This document shows, one piece after another, positions 1 through 8,773 of a DNA stretch of 64,000 bases. A program made the translations under genes and the position numbers. The notes under the pieces were generated by a model, which saw only the letters and a program-made list of their open reading frames with translations, searched no databases and was not told where the DNA came from. The DNA is from Methanosphaera sp. ISO3-F5 (GTDB lineage Archaea > Methanobacteriota > Methanobacteria > Methanobacteriales > Methanobacteriaceae), in NCBI RefSeq assembly GCF_034480035.2, contig NZ_CP118753.2, positions 917,001-981,000 on the forward strand, read 5' to 3'. Numbering within the stretch: position 1 is the first letter of the stretch; every line of letters begins with the position of its first letter.

Positions 1-105
1 AGTGATGACAGTAAAACAGAATACAATTTTGAATATTTACAAGATGGAAAAATTGTTAAAATAGAAACTTACAATGAAGGAGTAATAAGTCAAGTACTTG
101 CTTAG
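1..105 (+). CDS. 3' end of an unidentified gene (partial)
   Basis: An open frame enters from the left edge and ends at TAG 103-105. The 34 visible residues end in ...GVISQVLA and are hydrophilic and charged. They contain no recognisable motif. The gene lies just left of the first TnpB element. No function can be proposed from this fragment. Confidence 0.5.
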   Translation, partial: SDDSKTEYNFEYLQDGKIVKIETYNEGVISQVLA

Positions 106-286
106 TTTCAATAGGTTTTTTATAATATTGGCCCTGTAGAAATCATATGAATAAAGTGTGAAAAGTAATACTTTTTATCAAAATATTTAAATACTATTAT
201 CGAATAATTATTAACTATACAATAAGTAATAATTTATTATCTATATTTAATATTTTATTATTTAGTGTATTTTTTTGAAAGTTGTT

Positions 287-1384
287 ATGTATAAGAGTTT
301 TGTTGTTCGTATTTATCCTGATGAGGTTCAGGAGAATTTTTTCACCAATCAGTTTGGTTGTTGTCGGTTTGTTTTTAATACTTTTCTGGATGCCAAAAAG
401 AAAGTATATGCTGAAAATGGAGTGTATTTGTCTTTTTATGATTGTTCAGCTATGTTAACTGAGCTAAAAAAGTCTAAAACTTGGTTAAAACGAGTTGATT
501 CCACAGGTTTAATTGAATCATTGAAAAATTTAGAAAATGCATTTAACAGATTTTTTAACCAAATCAGCAAGTATCCACGTTATAAAAGCAAGTATAATCC
601 TGTACAATCTTATAAAACCCATAATATCAATAACAATATCAGAATTAGGGACAAATTTATTCGTCTTCCTAAGGTAGGTTGGATCCGATTTCGTACCCAT
701 CAAAAGATAACTGGTCAAATACAATCTGTAACTGTTAAAAGAAAAGCATCAGGCAAATATTTTATTTCTATCTTATGTAAAAATGTTACAAGACATGTTT
801 ATAAGACTAATAATCGTAGTTGTGGTATAGATTTGGGAGTATCACGTTTTGTCACAATAAACACGGGCAAAATAATACCTTTCCCACAACAAAACAAAAT
901 CATACAACTACACAATAAAATACGAAGATTACAAAGAAAACTATCCAAAAAAGAATTTAGCAGCAAAAACTACAATAAAATCAAAAAGAAAATAGCACAA
1001 ACATATGAAAAAAGACATAACATACTAGACTATCACTTCTATAAGATAGCACAACAATTAACAGAAAAATACCAAGTAATCTGCATGGAAACACTAAACA
1101 TCAAAGGCATGCTAAAAAACAGCAGACTATCTAAGAGCATACAAGAAAAATCATGGCACATGTTCACAAAAATAATAGAACAAAAAGCATATGAACACGG
1201 AAGAAAACTAATACACATTGACCAATGGTACCCCTCCAGTAAAACATGCAACAACTGCCAATACTACAATGACAAGTTAAAACTAAACAACCGAACATGG
1301 ACATGTCCACAATGTGGAAACACACATGACAGAGACATAAACGCAGCCAAAAACATACAACGAGAAGGATTAAAAAAAATATAA
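287..1384 (+). CDS. tnpB: TnpB RNA-guided nuclease, IS200/IS605 family
   Basis: About 365 residues, the usual TnpB length. TnpB proteins are transposon-borne RNA-guided DNA nucleases with a RuvC fold, related to Cas12. Three RuvC motifs are visible: GIDLGV (first Asp), ICMETL (Glu) and DRDINAAKN (last Asp). The zinc finger between the last two, CNNC...CPQC, is complete, so the protein looks intact. The frame can open at TTG 275, but ATG 287 is the first standard start. Codon use is odd: the first half uses T-ending codons and the half after GIDLGV uses C-ending codons. The structured 3' flank probably supplies the guide RNA. No tnpA is adjacent, so movement would need help in trans. Confidence 0.9.
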   Translation: MYKSFVVRIYPDEVQENFFTNQFGCCRFVFNTFLDAKKKVYAENGVYLSFYDCSAMLTELKKSKTWLKRVDSTGLIESLKNLENAFNRFFNQISKYPRYKSKYNPVQSYKTHNINNNIRIRDKFIRLPKVGWIRFRTHQKITGQIQSVTVKRKASGKYFISILCKNVTRHVYKTNNRSCGIDLGVSRFVTINTGKIIPFPQQNKIIQLHNKIRRLQRKLSKKEFSSKNYNKIKKKIAQTYEKRHNILDYHFYKIAQQLTEKYQVICMETLNIKGMLKNSRLSKSIQEKSWHMFTKIIEQKAYEHGRKLIHIDQWYPSSKTCNNCQYYNDKLKLNNRTWTCPQCGNTHDRDINAAKNIQREGLKKI

Positions 1385-1410
1385 TTATATAAACAAAGTA
1401 TTTTATATGT

Positions 1411-1490
1411 GAACCGAGGGTTTCCCGGAGATCGCCTGTACCACTTACTATGCTTAGCATTAGCGGCAATTAGGCAGGAATCAAATGAAA
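1411..1490 (+). ncRNA. Putative TnpB guide RNA (omega/reRNA) scaffold
   Basis: Directly after tnpB lies a stretch far richer in G+C than its surroundings, with self-complementary blocks such as GAGGGTTTCCCGGAG and GCTTAGCATTAGCGGC. TnpB elements encode their guide RNA at the 3' end of the gene, overlapping the right end of the element, which matches this position. The exact ends and the guide segment cannot be set from sequence alone; if the element ends at 1629, the guide would extend into the flank after it. Confidence 0.5.
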
Positions 1491-1722
1491 AATATGATTA
1501 CTCAATATGAGTGAGAATTGTATTATGATGAAGAAAGGAGAATATTGAAATAAAATATTTCCCTCTGTAAAAAAACTATATTTGGGTTATTACTCATATT
1601 TCTCTCAATGCAAGGTTTTCTACAGAGCCATAAACTGTTTTCTTATATATTAATCCAAAAGTCATAAATATATAATGATAACATAAAAGTCATATATATA
1701 AGAAAAATGGGGGGAAAGAAAT

Positions 1723-2511
1723 ATGAAAAATGTAGAAATACTTAAACAATCATTACTATTTCCTATAAGATATTATAAACATTTTGCAATAGTAACATTA
1801 TTATTTCTAATAGCGGAACTAGTTCAGGAACACTTCGCACACCATCACGGCAGTGTAATAATATCAGTTATAGCATTAATATTACCTTTAATAGCTCTTG
1901 GAATTAATCTACAAATTATATTTCATGCAATAAAGGCCAATAAAGGATTTCCAAAATTATCATTAAGAAAAGCCCTTGATGAATCAGTAAAAGACACAAT
2001 ACTAGAATCATACTATCTTGCAATAACCATAATAATTACAGCAATTATAGTGGCGATAATAGCAGCAATTCAAGGTATTGTTGATATTCCAAATCGTACA
2101 GCCCATCTTCTGGTAGCATATGAACATTCAAATGTAATAGAAATTATTGGATCAGCACCTCAACTGTTAATGAATCACAGTATGGATATAATAGTAACAG
2201 CATTACTAATATTCATCCTTATATTGACTGTAATGTTTACATTTTGTACTATAGGTAAAGTAGATTTAGAAGTAAATCATAATTTCAGACAAATATTAGA
2301 CCTCGGATATATAGGTGGTATAGTTGGAAAGATAGGAGTAACGAGGTATCTGCAATTTTTAGCCTTAGTAATGGTTCTGTGTATAATTATATCAAATATT
2401 ATAGTCTTTTTAGAAGCTAAACATACACTTGGTTGTCTGTTATCATCATTGTTGGAAGCATTTTCGTTATTCTTCTTCCTACATGCATTCTCACAATTAT
2501 ACCCAGAATAA
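1723..2511 (+). CDS. Multi-pass membrane protein, DUF4013-like
   Basis: 262 residues with about six hydrophobic segments (approximately residues 18-35, 43-70, 95-120, 150-178, 200-225 and 230-258) joined by short charged loops. Length and layout resemble the archaeal DUF4013 membrane family; this is a resemblance, not a secure match. The start ATG 1723 is supported by a strong purine ribosome-binding site, GGGGGG, about 8 bases upstream. A possible TATA element, CATATATATAAG, lies near 1692. The gene stands alone, so its role is unknown. Confidence 0.7.
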   Translation: MKNVEILKQSLLFPIRYYKHFAIVTLLFLIAELVQEHFAHHHGSVIISVIALILPLIALGINLQIIFHAIKANKGFPKLSLRKALDESVKDTILESYYLAITIIITAIIVAIIAAIQGIVDIPNRTAHLLVAYEHSNVIEIIGSAPQLLMNHSMDIIVTALLIFILILTVMFTFCTIGKVDLEVNHNFRQILDLGYIGGIVGKIGVTRYLQFLALVMVLCIIISNIIVFLEAKHTLGCLLSSLLEAFSLFFFLHAFSQLYPE

Positions 2512-2677
2512 CATTTTCACCACCCCTTCGAAACTCCTTTTTTTTATTAAATGAAAATTATTTTTTCCTTTAAATTTTATTTAGTGTAATCTAATATTTT
2601 TAGTAGAGAAAGGGATAGTATCATATTATTAAACAGATAATTTGATAAAAAATAGTATTATAGTGGGGAAGGGGAGA

Positions 2678-4003
2678 TTACAGTATACTACCACCAACAG
2701 ATTCAACATACTGTTCAACATAATCCTTATCTTTCACATCAAATAAAGAATAATGGAAGGTAAAACATGAGAACGAGTCATTAACCTGATTATCATCCCT
2801 GTCAATTATTTCTACATCAATAACAGGTTCAATATTCTTAAACATTTTAATCAAGAATTCATCATCACATTTACGAGGAAACAGTACAGATAAATCAAAA
2901 TATTCTAAATTAATATTATTCTTTTTCCATTCCTGAATATCCTCATCAGATAATATGTCAACATTTGAAATATCTAAGTCAATCACATTATCCTCTGAAG
3001 TTCGAAGAGCCACACTTTTAGATTTTACATCAGAAATAATTCCAACATACACTTCATTAGTGAAATGATGTTTCAAGCCCATCTCTTTTCCAACAGATTT
3101 CTTGAGAAGATTAATCTTACGGTTAATCATATTAATAGCTAAATCTGAACGTTTCAAGGATTCTTTTTCATCATTTAAATGTTTTGCAGATTCAACAATA
3201 ATTTTAACAAAATCTTCCTCATCTTCATTTTTAATCAAGTTAGAAATATATATGCTTTCATCTATTAATGTTTGCCTAGCATTTTCTGTTTCATGGTTAT
3301 TTTTTTGTATGGAATAATAAAGATAAGGATTCTGATAAACTATACGTCCAACCATGTCAAGCATTAAACTGTAAACAGGGCTTGAAAAATTTCTAGATTT
3401 TTTAACATTAATATTTAACTTTTTAATGGTAGCAGCTAAGCTAATGAATGAAAAATGAGTAAGGCCCTGAACTATACTCATATATTTATCATGTTCTTCA
3501 GGTGTAGTTTCTACTATTTCACACTTATTTTCTATTAAAAATTCCTTAATTCGTGGCAACCAATTGTTTGACCTGCCCTGTACTGGTGTTAATACTATTA
3601 TTTGCTTTTTAAGATTGGGAACACGAGGACCAAACATAGGATGACTTGGTACAATCTCCGTATCTTCTGGTGCAAACTTTTCAAGAGCATCTGAAACTTC
3701 GCTTTTTATACTCGCAACATCCATAAGCACTGACCCTTTTGGAGCATATGGTGCTACTTCCTCGATAGTTTTCACCATACTCTCAATAGGAACACTGAAA
3801 ATAATTATTTTAGCATCTTGTATGGCTTCAATGTTATTGCAATTATAATTTACCCCTATTTCCTGTGCAATTTCTGTTCCTGTACTTTTGTTACGACTGG
3901 TGATGGTAATATCATATTTTTCTTTCAAATGTTCTGCCAACCATCTTCCCAGACCTCGGGTACCTCCTATGATGGTCATTTTCTTTTCATTTTCTCTAGT
4001 CAT
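2678..4003 (-). CDS. tyrA: Prephenate dehydrogenase
   Basis: 441 residues. The N-terminus is a dinucleotide-binding Rossmann fold (IIGGTRGLGRWLAEHL, about residues 11-26), followed by the family motifs FSVPIESM and VPSHPMFGPRVP and the helical region around GLTHFSFISLAAT. TyrA oxidises prephenate to 4-hydroxyphenylpyruvate with NAD(P)+ in tyrosine synthesis. About 150 residues at the C-terminus go beyond the catalytic core and could be a small regulatory domain, but I cannot name it. The gene is separated by about 130 bases from the PspC gene, which is on the same strand upstream. An alternative start at the Met just before TIIGG is possible. Confidence 0.9.
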   Translation of the reverse strand: MTRENEKKMTIIGGTRGLGRWLAEHLKEKYDITITSRNKSTGTEIAQEIGVNYNCNNIEAIQDAKIIIFSVPIESMVKTIEEVAPYAPKGSVLMDVASIKSEVSDALEKFAPEDTEIVPSHPMFGPRVPNLKKQIIVLTPVQGRSNNWLPRIKEFLIENKCEIVETTPEEHDKYMSIVQGLTHFSFISLAATIKKLNINVKKSRNFSSPVYSLMLDMVGRIVYQNPYLYYSIQKNNHETENARQTLIDESIYISNLIKNEDEEDFVKIIVESAKHLNDEKESLKRSDLAINMINRKINLLKKSVGKEMGLKHHFTNEVYVGIISDVKSKSVALRTSEDNVIDLDISNVDILSDEDIQEWKKNNINLEYFDLSVLFPRKCDDEFLIKMFKNIEPVIDVEIIDRDDNQVNDSFSCFTFHYSLFDVKDKDYVEQYVESVGGSIL

Positions 4004-4136
4004 ATATAAGCATCTCTAATTTTTTCAAATATTTTATTGTAAATTATGGTTTCTCCTATTATTAACATTTAATGACAATATCTTTTTTTTATTATTATTT
4101 AGTATATGGGAGATATAAATTTTAAAAATAAAAATC

Positions 4137-4424
4137 TTATTCTATTTTAACATTAACTACATCTTTTTCATCTTTTACAGTATTAGTCTCATCTTCAACG
4201 TCTTTTTCAGAAGTTATGTTAACTTTAGTTTTCACATTATTCTCTTTTATAGGAATGATTAAACAAGCTAATATGTAAATTAAAATGCCTCCAGGAAATA
4301 AAACAGTGAAAACAGCCCATAATAATCTTACAATCACTGGATCAATATTAAGGTACTCTCCTATTCCACCACAAACTCCTGCAATACAGATATTGCTTTC
4401 TGAACGATATAATCTTTGAACCAT
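4137..4424 (-). CDS. PspC-domain membrane protein
   Basis: 95 residues. The first 60 form a PspC domain: RLYRSESN..IAGVCGGIGEYLNIDPVIVRLLWAVF followed by a hydrophobic helix ending LACLIIPIKE. PspC domains occur in envelope-stress membrane proteins. The acidic, lysine-rich tail (about residues 62-95) is low complexity. An AGGTGA ribosome-binding site lies 6 bases before the ATG. The tyrA gene follows on the same strand. The specific partner or stress signal is unknown. Confidence 0.85.
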   Translation of the reverse strand: MVQRLYRSESNICIAGVCGGIGEYLNIDPVIVRLLWAVFTVLFPGGILIYILACLIIPIKENNVKTKVNITSEKDVEDETNTVKDEKDVVNVKIE

Positions 4425-4689
4425 GAATTCTCACCTAAAAATTTTTATAATAATACTTCTATCAATACTCTATTAATTATTTTTTTGTGAAATTATTTAA
4501 TATCATAAATATATGTTGTGAATTTAATGTACAATAGGATATTAAAGTTCTTTTATAGAGACTTGGCATAAATTAGTTTCAAGAGAAAAAAAGTAATACT
4601 CGAAAAAATATTAACCTTTTTATCAAAATGATAACCAGCATTATGTCTTTGTTCAAATCAAATATAACAAAACCCTTTTCTTTTATTGT

Positions 4690-6018
4690 TTATTTTTGAA
4701 AATAGTCTTGTATTTTTTTGATTTTCCCAGGGGCAGTCCGTGCCCACTTATACAGTCGTTCCTTGGGGAAGTTCTGCTTACTTTTACGTATAATATTACA
4801 TGCTGCATTGATATCTGCATTTATTAATATTCCGGTGCTTGTTTTATAGAGTCCTCTTTTTATTCGTTTTCCTTTAAATTTATATTCCTCATTTTTTTCT
4901 TCATCTGCTTTGTAGGTTGGTAATATGTCGTTGTCTAGGAAACTGCTTTTGCTTGTGTATGATTCTTCGGTAATAATTAGTTTGATGTCGTATTTTTGGC
5001 ATTGTGTTTCTAGTTTGTTTATGAATTTTTTGAAAGCTATTTGTGTGAATATTTGGTTTTGTTTTTTTCCCATATCTGTTTCGTATTGGAATTTTTTGTT
5101 GTATCCGAGTATTATGGTTCCTATGTCTTGTTTTTTGCATGTTTCTATTATGAATTTGGTTGTGTGATCTAGGAAGTTGTTTTGTATTGCTTTAAATTTG
5201 GTGTTTATTTTTTGTAATCGTTTGGATGTTTTTAGTCCCTGTTTGTTTAGTATTGATTGATATTGTGCTGTTTTTTTGCATTTGAAGGCTATTTGATTTT
5301 TTAAAAATCGCCCGCCCACAATGTATGGGGTCCCTTCACTTGTAACAATACTTGCAAAATTATTAACACCCAAATCAATACCCATCATTTTACTTTCATC
5401 TAAACCTAGAGACTCTTTTTCCATTTGATATGTGAAATTGGCTTTAAACATTTGTCCATTCTTTAATGGTATAATTTCTACTTGTATAATCTTTTTATCA
5501 CGTATATTTTCAGGAATTCTAATACGTGGTCTGCAATCTTTGGATTTTAATTGTTTTTTATATTCTCTGCTTAAGGGTAATTCAATGTAACCCTGGGCTA
5601 ATTTTTTCTTGGAAGAAGTTATTGACTCATTTGATATTATGATATTATGTAAACGGTTATCTCTGGTTTTAGGTTTATTTGATGGTCGTTTATATTCATT
5701 ATCGATGCTTTTATTTTTTAATGCAACATAAGAATTAAAAGATTCAACATGTTTTTTAATAACATTATTTGCTATATTGGCTTGAATAAGTGAATAATCT
5801 TTACTGAATTCAGTTTTAACTTTAGTGATTATTGATTTGAAATTCAACTGTTTAAAATGTTTATCATCAGCACATTTATCTAATTTAGTAGTTTTTATAG
5901 CACAATTTCGTAAATCATTTAATTTCAATGAAATATCCACTAAAACATTGAATTGTTTCTTAGAAAGACCTCTAATAAGAGTACTTTGAGTTAAATATAT
6001 ACAATTTTCATCTATCAT
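4690..6018 (-). CDS. tnpB: Divergent TnpB-family protein without zinc-finger cysteines
   Basis: 442 residues. The RuvC-like aspartate motifs are recognisable (MGIDLGVNN at about residue 215 and ILINADINAACNIIRK near the C-terminus). The usual glutamate motif is replaced by ILGYNKKFQYE, and the CxxC...CxxC zinc finger is replaced by EESYTSKSSFLDN...GKRIKRGLYKT. From memory, this layout is shared by a bacterial subgroup of IS605 OrfB proteins, so the protein may be functional with a moved glutamate rather than dead. Codon use changes from T-ending in the N-terminal half to C-ending in the C-terminal half near 5300. Starts at ATG 6018; no strong ribosome-binding site is seen. Confidence 0.85.
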   Translation of the reverse strand: MIDENCIYLTQSTLIRGLSKKQFNVLVDISLKLNDLRNCAIKTTKLDKCADDKHFKQLNFKSIITKVKTEFSKDYSLIQANIANNVIKKHVESFNSYVALKNKSIDNEYKRPSNKPKTRDNRLHNIIISNESITSSKKKLAQGYIELPLSREYKKQLKSKDCRPRIRIPENIRDKKIIQVEIIPLKNGQMFKANFTYQMEKESLGLDESKMMGIDLGVNNFASIVTSEGTPYIVGGRFLKNQIAFKCKKTAQYQSILNKQGLKTSKRLQKINTKFKAIQNNFLDHTTKFIIETCKKQDIGTIILGYNKKFQYETDMGKKQNQIFTQIAFKKFINKLETQCQKYDIKLIITEESYTSKSSFLDNDILPTYKADEEKNEEYKFKGKRIKRGLYKTSTGILINADINAACNIIRKSKQNFPKERLYKWARTAPGKIKKIQDYFQK

Positions 6019-6156
6019 AATAATTAATACTGCTTATTTCACTCCATTAACTTTAAAACCGAAAATCAAGAAAAGAATTTCATAAACAACAATTCTATGA
6101 CTTCGATAATATAAATTATAGAATAAAATGTATATAAGTTTAATCCAAGAGCAGCT

Positions 6157-6210
6157 GGTAAGTAATCAAGGGGGTCTTGGTAAGTAATCAAGGGGGTCTT
6201 GATAAGTAAT
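6157..6210. repeat. 22-bp tandem repeat, about 2.5 copies
   Basis: A unit beginning GGTAAGTAATCA and ending GGGGGTCTT is present at 6157-6178, again exactly at 6179-6200, and in part at 6201-6210 (with GG changed to GA). It lies between the start of the second tnpB and the right end of its element, so it is probably part of the element's 5' region. Its role is unknown. Confidence 0.85.
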
Positions 6211-6489
6211 ATATTTCATATTCCTATACATACTTAACAATCATACTAAAAAAAAAGTTTCATCCACATAAAAAAGTATTACAAAAACGAATTTATGCCA
6301 ACACTCTTATATTAGAAAAATATTAAATATGATGTAAAACCTTTCCACACAACATGCATGTTTTTTTATTTTTTGGATACTTTAATTTTTCGGAGAATTT
6401 ATTAAAAATTAAATCATTACTTCCTATATAAATAATCTTATAATCTAGAAAAGACAAACACTAAACTAAGATTAAATGAGGAATAAAAT

Positions 6490-6946
6490 ATGTTAACAGT
6501 TGGAACAAAGGCACCAGATTTTAGTTTACCCGATTATGATGGAAAAACCAGAAAACTATCCGTTTTCGTGGACAAAAAATAATATTATACTTCTTCTATA
6601 AAATCACAACAGCTGGCTGTAAAAATCAGGCATGCACATTCATGGACTTATATCCACAGTTTGATGAAAAAGGAGCAACAATAATAGGAATAAGCAGAGA
6701 CAGTGTAGAAACACAGAAAGGATTCCTGGAAGAATACAAGTTACCATTCATATTACTCTCAGACACGGGAAATGGAAGTTATAAAACAATATGATGTATT
6801 GAAGGAGAAGAAAAATGTTTGCTCGGCCAACAATAGGGCTTGAAAGAACTACATACCTGATTGATGAAGAAGGAATTATCATTAAAGCATTTGATAAGGT
6901 AAATCAGGTAAAAAATCCAAAACAGATGCTAGATGAACTAGACTGA
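6490..6946 (+). pseudogene. Peroxiredoxin (Bcp/AhpC-TSA type), broken by frameshifts
   Basis: The start is clear (GAGGAATAAAATATG; MLTVGTKAPDFSLPDYDGK). Reading then has to shift near 6575 to continue with IILYFFYKITTAGCKNQACTF, which contains the peroxidatic cysteine region, again near 6775 (EVIKQYDVLKEKK), and once more near 6815 (MFARPTIGLERTTYLIDEEG), ending at TGA 6944-6946. Together the pieces match a full-length thiol peroxidase of about 150 residues, which would reduce peroxides using thiols. Three separate frame breaks make function unlikely. No downstream partner gene is seen. Confidence 0.85.
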
Positions 6947-6997
6947 TTACATTACATTTCTCCTCTCCCTAGTATTTTTTTTTGCACATAATTTTAT

Positions 6998-7288
6998 TCA
7001 TATGTTTGGATGGTATGTTAGCACTGAGAAAAACCAGAATATAAGGAATAATAGACAACAGATTCCAAGGCACGTTTTGTCATGATTGTTTTGTTCATTG
7101 TTTTCTTGTGGTTTGTAATCATAATTATTATCCCAGTTCATGTTATGGGGAATTATATAACCTCTGGAATCAAAATCTGACCCGCTTAATTCATTCAATA
7201 CTTCTTCTGGGTATTCACAATCTTCTATACTTAAACGACCTGCTTCTACTTCCTCTGCTTCGTATATGACTGTTGATCTATGTGACAT
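6998..7288 (-). CDS. Small C-terminally membrane-anchored protein of unknown function
   Basis: 96 residues. An acidic, soluble N-terminal part (many Glu, Asp and Asn; about residues 1-70) is followed by one hydrophobic helix, CLGICCLLFLIFWFFSVL, at the C-terminus, giving a tail-anchored layout. No known motif. It lies between the broken peroxiredoxin gene and a decayed insertion sequence, a neighbourhood of gene loss, so it may itself be non-essential. Confidence 0.5.
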   Translation of the reverse strand: MSHRSTVIYEAEEVEAGRLSIEDCEYPEEVLNELSGSDFDSRGYIIPHNMNWDNNYDYKPQENNEQNNHDKTCLGICCLLFLIFWFFSVLTYHPNI

Positions 7289-7382
7289 GTTCTATAATCC
7301 TCCAGTATTATTCACTATTATTTCTTATTTATTACATGTGTTGAATTATATTATTTTTAGAATTTAGATGTTATTGAATATA

Positions 7383-8602
7383 CTATATGTTTTTATTATC
7401 TATTATAGGGTACTCGATTTTAACTGAATGCAAGAGTGTTGTTTGGTGTTCTTTTGTGAAGTCGTCTAGTGTTGTTTGGTTGTTTTTGTAGGGTACACGT
7501 GGATTTTTTGTTTTTTGTTCTGTTTTTTGTTCTGTTTTTTGTTCTGTTTTTTGTTTTTTCTTTCTTCTGTGTTTTATTACTGGCCGTAGTTCTATGTTTC
7601 CTTCTGCTAGTTGTTGCATTTTGGTTTTTGTATTGTAACCTTGTTGTATGCAGATTGTTGTTAATAATATGCATGGATATATGTATTTGCTTATTGATTT
7701 GGTTGTATATTTGTGGAATTTGCCTAAACCGAATGCATCTTTGGCTACTTTGAAAAAATCTTCTATTAATCCTCGTACAGGTTTTAGTTTTTTCCAGTTT
7801 TCTAATTTTTTTATTAAGATGGTTTTTAATGTTATGTACTCTTTTTTTAATTTATTTACTTTCTTATTTTTGAATATTTCGAGAGGATAAGCTAGATTAT
7901 CTTTTATTTTTTGTATTGTATTTTTGTATTTTGGTGCTATTACTGGAACTATGTTATAATGGTTAATTCCTATTTTATAGTTTTCTAATAGTAATATCCT
8001 CTATCTAGGTATAATGATGTTCTTTTTGTTAAAAGTCTTCTTCTTTTTAATTCGTTTAGTACTTCTTCATAAAGTACGGAATCATGTGGTGATCCTGGAT
8101 GAATAAGAATGGATACTGGGCATAATGTATCTTTATCAAGTGTTACTGTTACTTTAAATCTTATATAATAGTTTTTAGTTTTAGAAAATCTCCATTTGAG
8201 TTTCAATTTATCTAATTCTTCTTGAGATATGTATTTTTTGATCGTGTTTATATCTACTTCTACAGAGGTTGCATCAACTATAAACGTTCTTATTGGATTC
8301 CTATTTTCTTTATTTATTCTAGAACATATGCTGTTTGTTATATTATTAAATAATTATGGGTCAAAACGATTAAAATAATCGTAAAATTGTTGTTCTGTAA
8401 AATTATTTTGTATTTTAAAATGAGTTTGTAATTTTTTATCTCGATTTATTTCACGAACTGTATCTGATATTGTATAATTATAAAACAATGCTATTAGTAT
8501 AATTTTCATAGAATCTATCATTTTGTTGATATTTTTTACACCATTTCTTGATAATATTTGTTTGGTTGATCTTTTATCGAAATATTTAAGTATTTTGGTC
8601 AA
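7383..8602 (-). pseudogene. DDE transposase, broken by a stop and a frameshift
   Basis: The N-terminal part (MTKILKYFDKRSTKQIL..., 8354-8602) ends at an in-frame TAA after NRFDP. The same frame then continues through FIVDATSVEVD (first Asp) to HPGSPHDS and LYLDRGYYY, where a 1-2 base shift near 7988 is needed to continue into ENYKIGINHYNIVPVIAP and the C-terminal RGLIEDFFKVAKDAFGLGKFHKYTT (catalytic Glu region). The first stop codon of the C-terminal frame (7383) lies outside the right-hand repeat, so the last residues are coded by flanking DNA. Homologous to the relics at 52039 and 53102. Confidence 0.85.
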
Positions 8603-8773
8603 TAAACATATTTTTGGGTCAGTTTTATCTAAATTTATACTTATTGACCCTATTTTTATGAATTAAGAACTAATTTTTTGTACTTAAAAATATAACAACA
8701 TATACATATGGTTAATCATGAAAATAAGCTTTAATAATACTTATTTTATAAGCTATTTTTCGAGTACCCTATA
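7404..8773 (-). mobile_element. Decayed DDE-transposase insertion sequence with intact 14-bp inverted repeats
   Basis: The ends are TATAGGGTACTCGA (7404-7417) and its exact inverse TCGAGTACCCTATA (8760-8773), giving a 1,370-bp element. The enclosed transposase is the same family as the copy inside the CRISPR array (52919-54178), whose ends TTTAGGGGTCTAGA are similar. The 5 bases outside each end differ (TCTAT and CCAAT), so no target duplication remains. The element abuts the Cna-B gene remnant, which lacks its 5' end. Confidence 0.85.

Larger units (their letters stand above)
130..1629 (+). mobile_element. TnpB-only IS200/IS605-like element with terminal inverted repeats
   Basis: The tnpB gene and its 3' flank are bracketed by an imperfect inverted repeat: GGCCCTGTAGAAAT at 130-143 and TTTTCTACAGAGCC at 1616-1629 (12 of 14 match). 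A third related copy, CTCTGTAAAAAA at 1563-1574, can pair with 1616-1627 as a hairpin. The left arm holds a near-perfect palindrome, AAAAGTAATACTTTT, near 165. No tnpA gene and no clear target duplication are visible. IS605-type elements normally lack terminal inverted repeats, so these limits are a proposal from symmetry. Confidence 0.55.
4563..6301 (-). mobile_element. TnpB element bounded by TTGGCATAAA/TTTATGCCAA inverted repeats
   Basis: The second tnpB gene lies between TTGGCATAAA (4563-4572) and its exact inverse TTTATGCCAA (6292-6301). The similarity reaches further in: both ends carry a TAATAC-containing block (AAAAAAAGTAATAC at the left, AAAAAGTATTAC at the right). The same ends occur back to back in the 55-bp repeats at 13897 and 14885, which look like miniature derivatives. 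Single copies of the 10-base terminus occur at 16145 and 36075. Terminal inverted repeats are not typical of TnpB elements, which makes this boundary noteworthy. Confidence 0.65.

Noticed and set aside
7469-7890. Plus-strand open frames rich in Phe/Val/Leu opposite the transposase
   Set aside because: They mirror the Lys/Gln/Thr-rich transposase C-terminus on the minus strand.
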